Shown: one piece after another, positions 61,134-64,000 of the stretch | How positions within the stretch are numbered: the stretch's first letter is position 1 | Layout: the number at the start of each line of letters is the position of its first letter | Origin: Acidovorax sp. sif1233 | Lineage (GTDB): Bacteria; Pseudomonadota; Gammaproteobacteria; Burkholderiales; Burkholderiaceae_C | Length of the DNA: 64,000 nt | Reading direction: 5' to 3' | NCBI RefSeq assembly: GCF_019218755.1 | Contig: NZ_JAHUWZ010000006.1 | Span: 124,001-188,000, forward strand | The notes under the pieces: model-generated | Told to the model about the DNA's origin: nothing | Database searches by the model: none | What the model saw: only the letters and a program-made list of their open reading frames with translations | Program-made: the position numbers and the translations under genes

Positions 61134-62003
61134 ATGGATATGCAGCAGATGACCGTGACGACCCCGGCGCATGCCCGCGTGCGCTCCTTCAACCCCGCCA
61201 TGCTCGGCCTGGCCCTGGTGGCGGGCGCGGCCCTGCTGGCGGCGCCAGCGGCCCACGCGGGCCGCTCCTGCGAGGCCGCCAAGCCCGTGCCGGCCAAGGT
61301 GATCGAGCGCGGCATGCAACTGGCGCAGCAGACCTCCGCCGCGCTCGACGCGGAGCATGCGAAGTCTGGCGCCCAGGTGGTGGTGCTCGCCCGCGCCGGG
61401 CAGGACCTGAGCAAGTACGGCCTGCGCTATTCGCACCTGGGCTGGGCCTACAAGACACCCGAGGGCCCCTGGCGCGTGGCCCACAAGCTCAACGAATGCG
61501 GCACGGCCGTGGGGCACCTGTACCGGCAGGGCCTGGGCGAGTTCTTCCTGGACGACCTGTGGCGCTACGAGGCCGTCTACGCCGTGCCCACGCCCGAGGT
61601 GCAGCAGCGCCTGCTGGCCGTGCTGCAGGACAAGGCCCGCACCAGGACGCTGCAGCACCCGCCCTACAGCATGGTGAGCTACGTGTGGGGCCGCAAGTAC
61701 CAGCAGTCCAACCAATGGGCGCTGGAAACGCTGGCCGTGGCCATGGAGCCCGCCACGGTGCGCAACCGCGAGCAGGCGCAGGCCTGGCTGCAGTTCAAGG
61801 GCTACGAGCCGACCACGCTCAAGCTCGGGCCGCTCACGCGGATGGGCGGGCGCGTGGGTTCGGCCAACATCGCGTTCGACGACCACCCGGGCGACAAGCG
61901 GTTCTCGGACCGCATCGAGACCGTCACGGTCGATTCGGTGCTGGCCTGGCTGCAGCGGGCCCAGCTGGCGGCCGCGCCGGTGGTGCTGACCGTGAAGAAT
62001 TGA
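61134..62003 (+). CDS. DUF2145 secreted protein
   Basis: The 289-residue protein has a signal sequence (MLGLALVAGAALLAAPAAHA) and the DUF2145 fold, with ARAGQDLSKYGLRYSHLGWAYK, HKLNECGTAVGHLYRQGLGEFF and QQSNQWALETLAVAM, including conserved Cys, His and Trp residues. The pattern hints at a cysteine-hydrolase-like fold; no function is known. It belongs to the run of envelope genes starting at 60064. Confidence 0.78.
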   Translation: MDMQQMTVTTPAHARVRSFNPAMLGLALVAGAALLAAPAAHAGRSCEAAKPVPAKVIERGMQLAQQTSAALDAEHAKSGAQVVVLARAGQDLSKYGLRYSHLGWAYKTPEGPWRVAHKLNECGTAVGHLYRQGLGEFFLDDLWRYEAVYAVPTPEVQQRLLAVLQDKARTRTLQHPPYSMVSYVWGRKYQQSNQWALETLAVAMEPATVRNREQAQAWLQFKGYEPTTLKLGPLTRMGGRVGSANIAFDDHPGDKRFSDRIETVTVDSVLAWLQRAQLAAAPVVLTVKN

Positions 62004-62010
62004 TGAAATG

Positions 62011-62062
62011 GGCCGATTGCGCTTGACTGGTAAGCGCTGGCAGCTATCAAATGCATAGTATC
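62011..62062 (-). repeat. Interspersed repeat R2, copy e
   Basis: On the minus strand: ACTATGCATTTGATAGCTG, CCAGCGCTT, seven bases (accagtc), then AAGCGCAATCGGCC. This copy is closest to the consensus derived from all five. It starts eight bases after the DUF2145 stop and ends before the RBS of the next gene. Confidence 0.88.
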
Positions 62063-62079
62063 TACAGAGGGGAATGATC

Positions 62080-63135
62080 ATGAGCAAATCACTGCGGCTG
62101 TCTGAAAAATGGTTCCGCCGCGGCCTGTGGCTGGTGGCGCTGGTGTTTGCCAGCTTCCTCATCGGGCTGGGCGGCACCATCGTGGGCGATTTGCCCAAGG
62201 TCGAGACGCCGCTGCGCGTGGATGACTTCCTGGACAAGCCGGCCGCCGAAAAGCTGCGCGCCCAGGTCAAGGACGCGCGCCAGGCCGAGCAGGACGCGCA
62301 GACCGCGCTGGAGCAGGCGCAGCTGCAGCGAAGCAAGGCCCGCAGCGAAACGCAGGCCGCGCGCGAGACCTTCAACAACTGGCTCTCCACCCGCTCGGCC
62401 ACCCAGCGCGCGGACCAGGACCCGGAGGTCATTGCGCGCACCCAGGCGCTCGATGTGCTCAAGCTCGCCGAGCGCAAGACCCAGCAGGCGGTGGAGCTGC
62501 AGCAGCAGGCCGCGCTCGACGCGCGCCAGGCGGCGGCGGCCACGCAGGAGCGCCTGAACAGCATGGAAGCCGATGGCTACGTGAAGCTGGAGGCCGAGCG
62601 CCGCAAGGTGGAGCTGCGCGTGTTCCTGTACCGCCTGGCGCTCACCCTGCCGCTGCTGGCCATCGCCGGCTGGCTGTTCGTGAAGAAGCGCAAGGGCACC
62701 TACTGGCCGTTCGTGTGGGGCTTCATCTTCTTCGCGCTGTTCGCGTTCTTCGTGGAGCTGGTGCCCTACCTGCCCAGCTACGGCGGCTATGTGCGCTACG
62801 TGGTGGGCATCGGCATCACGGCGCTGGTGGGGCGCTACGCCATCCTCGCGCTCAACCGCTACCTGGAGCGCCAGAAGCTGGCCGAAACCCTGCCCGACCA
62901 GGAGCGCCGCAAGGAGCTGAGCTACGACGTGGCCCTGGCCCGCCTGGCCAAGAGCGTGTGCCCCGGCTGCGAGCGGCCCGTGGACTTGAAGAACGAGAAG
63001 ATCGACTTCTGCCCGCACTGCGGCATCGGCCTGTTCGACCACTGCGGCACCTGCACCACGCGCAAGAGCGCCTTCGCCCGCTTCTGCCATGCCTGCGGCA
63101 CGGGCGCGGGGGTGCGGCTGGCGCGGGATGACTGA
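62080..63135 (+). CDS. Membrane protein with coiled coil and double zinc ribbon
   Basis: The 351-residue protein has one N-terminal helix (LWLVALVFASFLIGLGGTIVG), a long charged coiled coil (~60-175, rich in Glu/Gln/Arg/Ala), three further helices (~180-260), and a C-terminal pair of zinc ribbons: CPGC and CPHC, then CGTC and CHAC. The combination is unusual. The ATG at 62080 is preferred over 62074 for Shine-Dalgarno spacing. Function unknown; a sensor or assembly factor at the inner membrane is possible. Confidence 0.78.
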   Translation: MSKSLRLSEKWFRRGLWLVALVFASFLIGLGGTIVGDLPKVETPLRVDDFLDKPAAEKLRAQVKDARQAEQDAQTALEQAQLQRSKARSETQAARETFNNWLSTRSATQRADQDPEVIARTQALDVLKLAERKTQQAVELQQQAALDARQAAAATQERLNSMEADGYVKLEAERRKVELRVFLYRLALTLPLLAIAGWLFVKKRKGTYWPFVWGFIFFALFAFFVELVPYLPSYGGYVRYVVGIGITALVGRYAILALNRYLERQKLAETLPDQERRKELSYDVALARLAKSVCPGCERPVDLKNEKIDFCPHCGIGLFDHCGTCTTRKSAFARFCHACGTGAGVRLARDD

Positions 63136-63156
63136 GCGGGTCCCCGCGTGACATCC

Positions 63157-64000
63157 ATGGGGGGGCTGCGCCGCCGCGAGCTTCTGGGCGCGCTGGCCGC
63201 CGCCGGACTGGCGGGGGCCTGTGCGCCGCTGCCGGCCCACAGTGCGCCCGGGGCGCTGATCGAGAACGTGACCCGCCTGTACCCCGTGCGCGTGTCGCGG
63301 GTGGTGGTGCCCGCCAGCCTGCAGGACGTGGCGCAGGCCGTGCGCAACTGGCCCGGCGCGGTGGCCGTGGGCGGCGGGCGCTACAGCATGGGCGGCCAGG
63401 TCGGCGTGGAAGGCGGCCTGCACATCGACATGCGCGGCATGAATGCCCTGGTGTGGCTGGACACCGGGGCGCGCACGGTGCGCGTGCAGGCCGGCATGCG
63501 CTGGCGCGACCTGCAGGACCACCTGGATCCCCACGACCTGGCGGTGCGCACCATGCAGAGCTACTCGAACTTCACGGTGGGCGGTTCCGTGTCGGTGAAC
63601 GTGCATGGCCGCTATGTGGGGCACGGGCCCATCGGCGCGTCCGTGCGGGCCCTGCAGATCGTGCTGGCCAGCGGCGAGGTGCGCGAGGCCAGCCGCCAGC
63701 AGCACCCCGACCTGTTCCGTGCCGCGCTGGGCGGCTATGGCGGGCTGGGGGTGATCACCGAGGTGGAGCTGGACCTGGATGCCAACACCGCCATCGAGCG
63801 CACCGTGGCCCAGGTGGCGCTGGACGACTACCCCGGCTTCTTTGCCGCCAGGGTGGCCGCCAACGCGCGGGCCGTGATGCACAACGCCGACCTGCTGCCC
63901 CCCCGTTTCGACCGCGCCACCGCCGTGACCTGGGCCCGCACCGACAAGCCCGTGACCATGCCCGGGCGCCTGGTGCCGCGCGGCCAGCGGTATGACCTGG
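63157..64000 (+). CDS. FAD-binding (PCMH-type) oxidoreductase, cut off at the window end
   Basis: The open frame runs to the end of the window (281 codons seen). It has a twin-arginine-like signal with a possible lipobox (GLRRRELLGALAAAGLAGAC) and a PCMH FAD-binding domain: AVAVGGGRYSMGGQ and FTVGGSVSVNVHGRYVG. Members are GlcD-like or alditol oxidases. GTG at 63148 is an alternative start. Confidence 0.85.
   Translation, partial: MGGLRRRELLGALAAAGLAGACAPLPAHSAPGALIENVTRLYPVRVSRVVVPASLQDVAQAVRNWPGAVAVGGGRYSMGGQVGVEGGLHIDMRGMNALVWLDTGARTVRVQAGMRWRDLQDHLDPHDLAVRTMQSYSNFTVGGSVSVNVHGRYVGHGPIGASVRALQIVLASGEVREASRQQHPDLFRAALGGYGGLGVITEVELDLDANTAIERTVAQVALDDYPGFFAARVAANARAVMHNADLLPPRFDRATAVTWARTDKPVTMPGRLVPRGQRYDL

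Noticed and set aside
62089-63882. 597-codon minus-strand open frame
   Set aside because: It is opposite to the zinc-ribbon protein and FAD oxidase, and shows no family motifs.

Overview
The window looks like chromosomal DNA of a high-GC betaproteobacterium of the Comamonadaceae (Acidovorax/Variovorax type). This rests on the secY-rpmJ-rpsM-rpsK-rpsD-rpoA-rplQ block, a PhaM-type PHA granule protein, an acdR-acdS pair, numerous Bug/Liv-type uptake genes, and two short interspersed repeat families (R1 and R2 here) of a kind I associate with this family. No phage, plasmid, IS element or CRISPR array was seen.

Layout. 1-4783: end of the spc operon and the alpha operon, with an apparent fossil of infA between secY and rpmJ, followed by an initiator tRNA with its own -10 box and a clear terminator. 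4854-16432: a LysE exporter, then an eight-gene minus-strand operon for D-amino-acid and acylated-peptide use (dipeptide ABC transporter, PLP deaminase, RpiR regulator, N-acyl-D-amino-acid deacylase), divergent from a RidA/PfkB-kinase pair. Two TGTAAT-type palindromes lie in the shared promoter region. 16594-20934: regulators (NhaR-like, and an IscR-like protein lacking every cluster ligand) and small metabolic genes. 21058-25045: a copper-handling set (DUF2946, TonB receptor, DUF1775, PCuAC). 25134-32019: PhaM, FIST, a CorC-type protein, then a binding-protein/rhodanese fusion divergent from a sulfite dehydrogenase and cytochrome c.

32088-43719: a D-amino-acid dehydrogenase behind a tandem glycine riboswitch, two calcium-repeat secreted paralogues, a TetR-led membrane/UbiB-kinase operon, an XRE regulator, a ceramidase-like membrane protein and an LplT-PlsC fusion. 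44325-55617: a GntR-controlled catabolic cluster (SDR, complete Liv ABC transporter, two more SDRs, a ketosteroid-dehydrogenase-like flavoenzyme, GST, Bug binding protein) whose substrate cannot be read from sequence. 55892-57585: acdS (ACC deaminase) divergent from acdR. 57604-64000: EamA exporter, saccharopine-dehydrogenase-like protein, and a run of poorly characterised envelope proteins ending in a cut-off FAD oxidase.

Recurring structure. R1 (five copies) always begins directly after, or supplies, the stop codon of the gene before it, in one fixed orientation. R2 (five copies) carries a GCGCTT-N7-AAGCGC core. One R2 copy encodes most of the signal peptide of the DUF1775 protein, another encodes the C-terminal tail of the DUF2946 protein, and a third lies between the glycine riboswitch and dadA. 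Protein names are from family recognition by eye; no database search was run.
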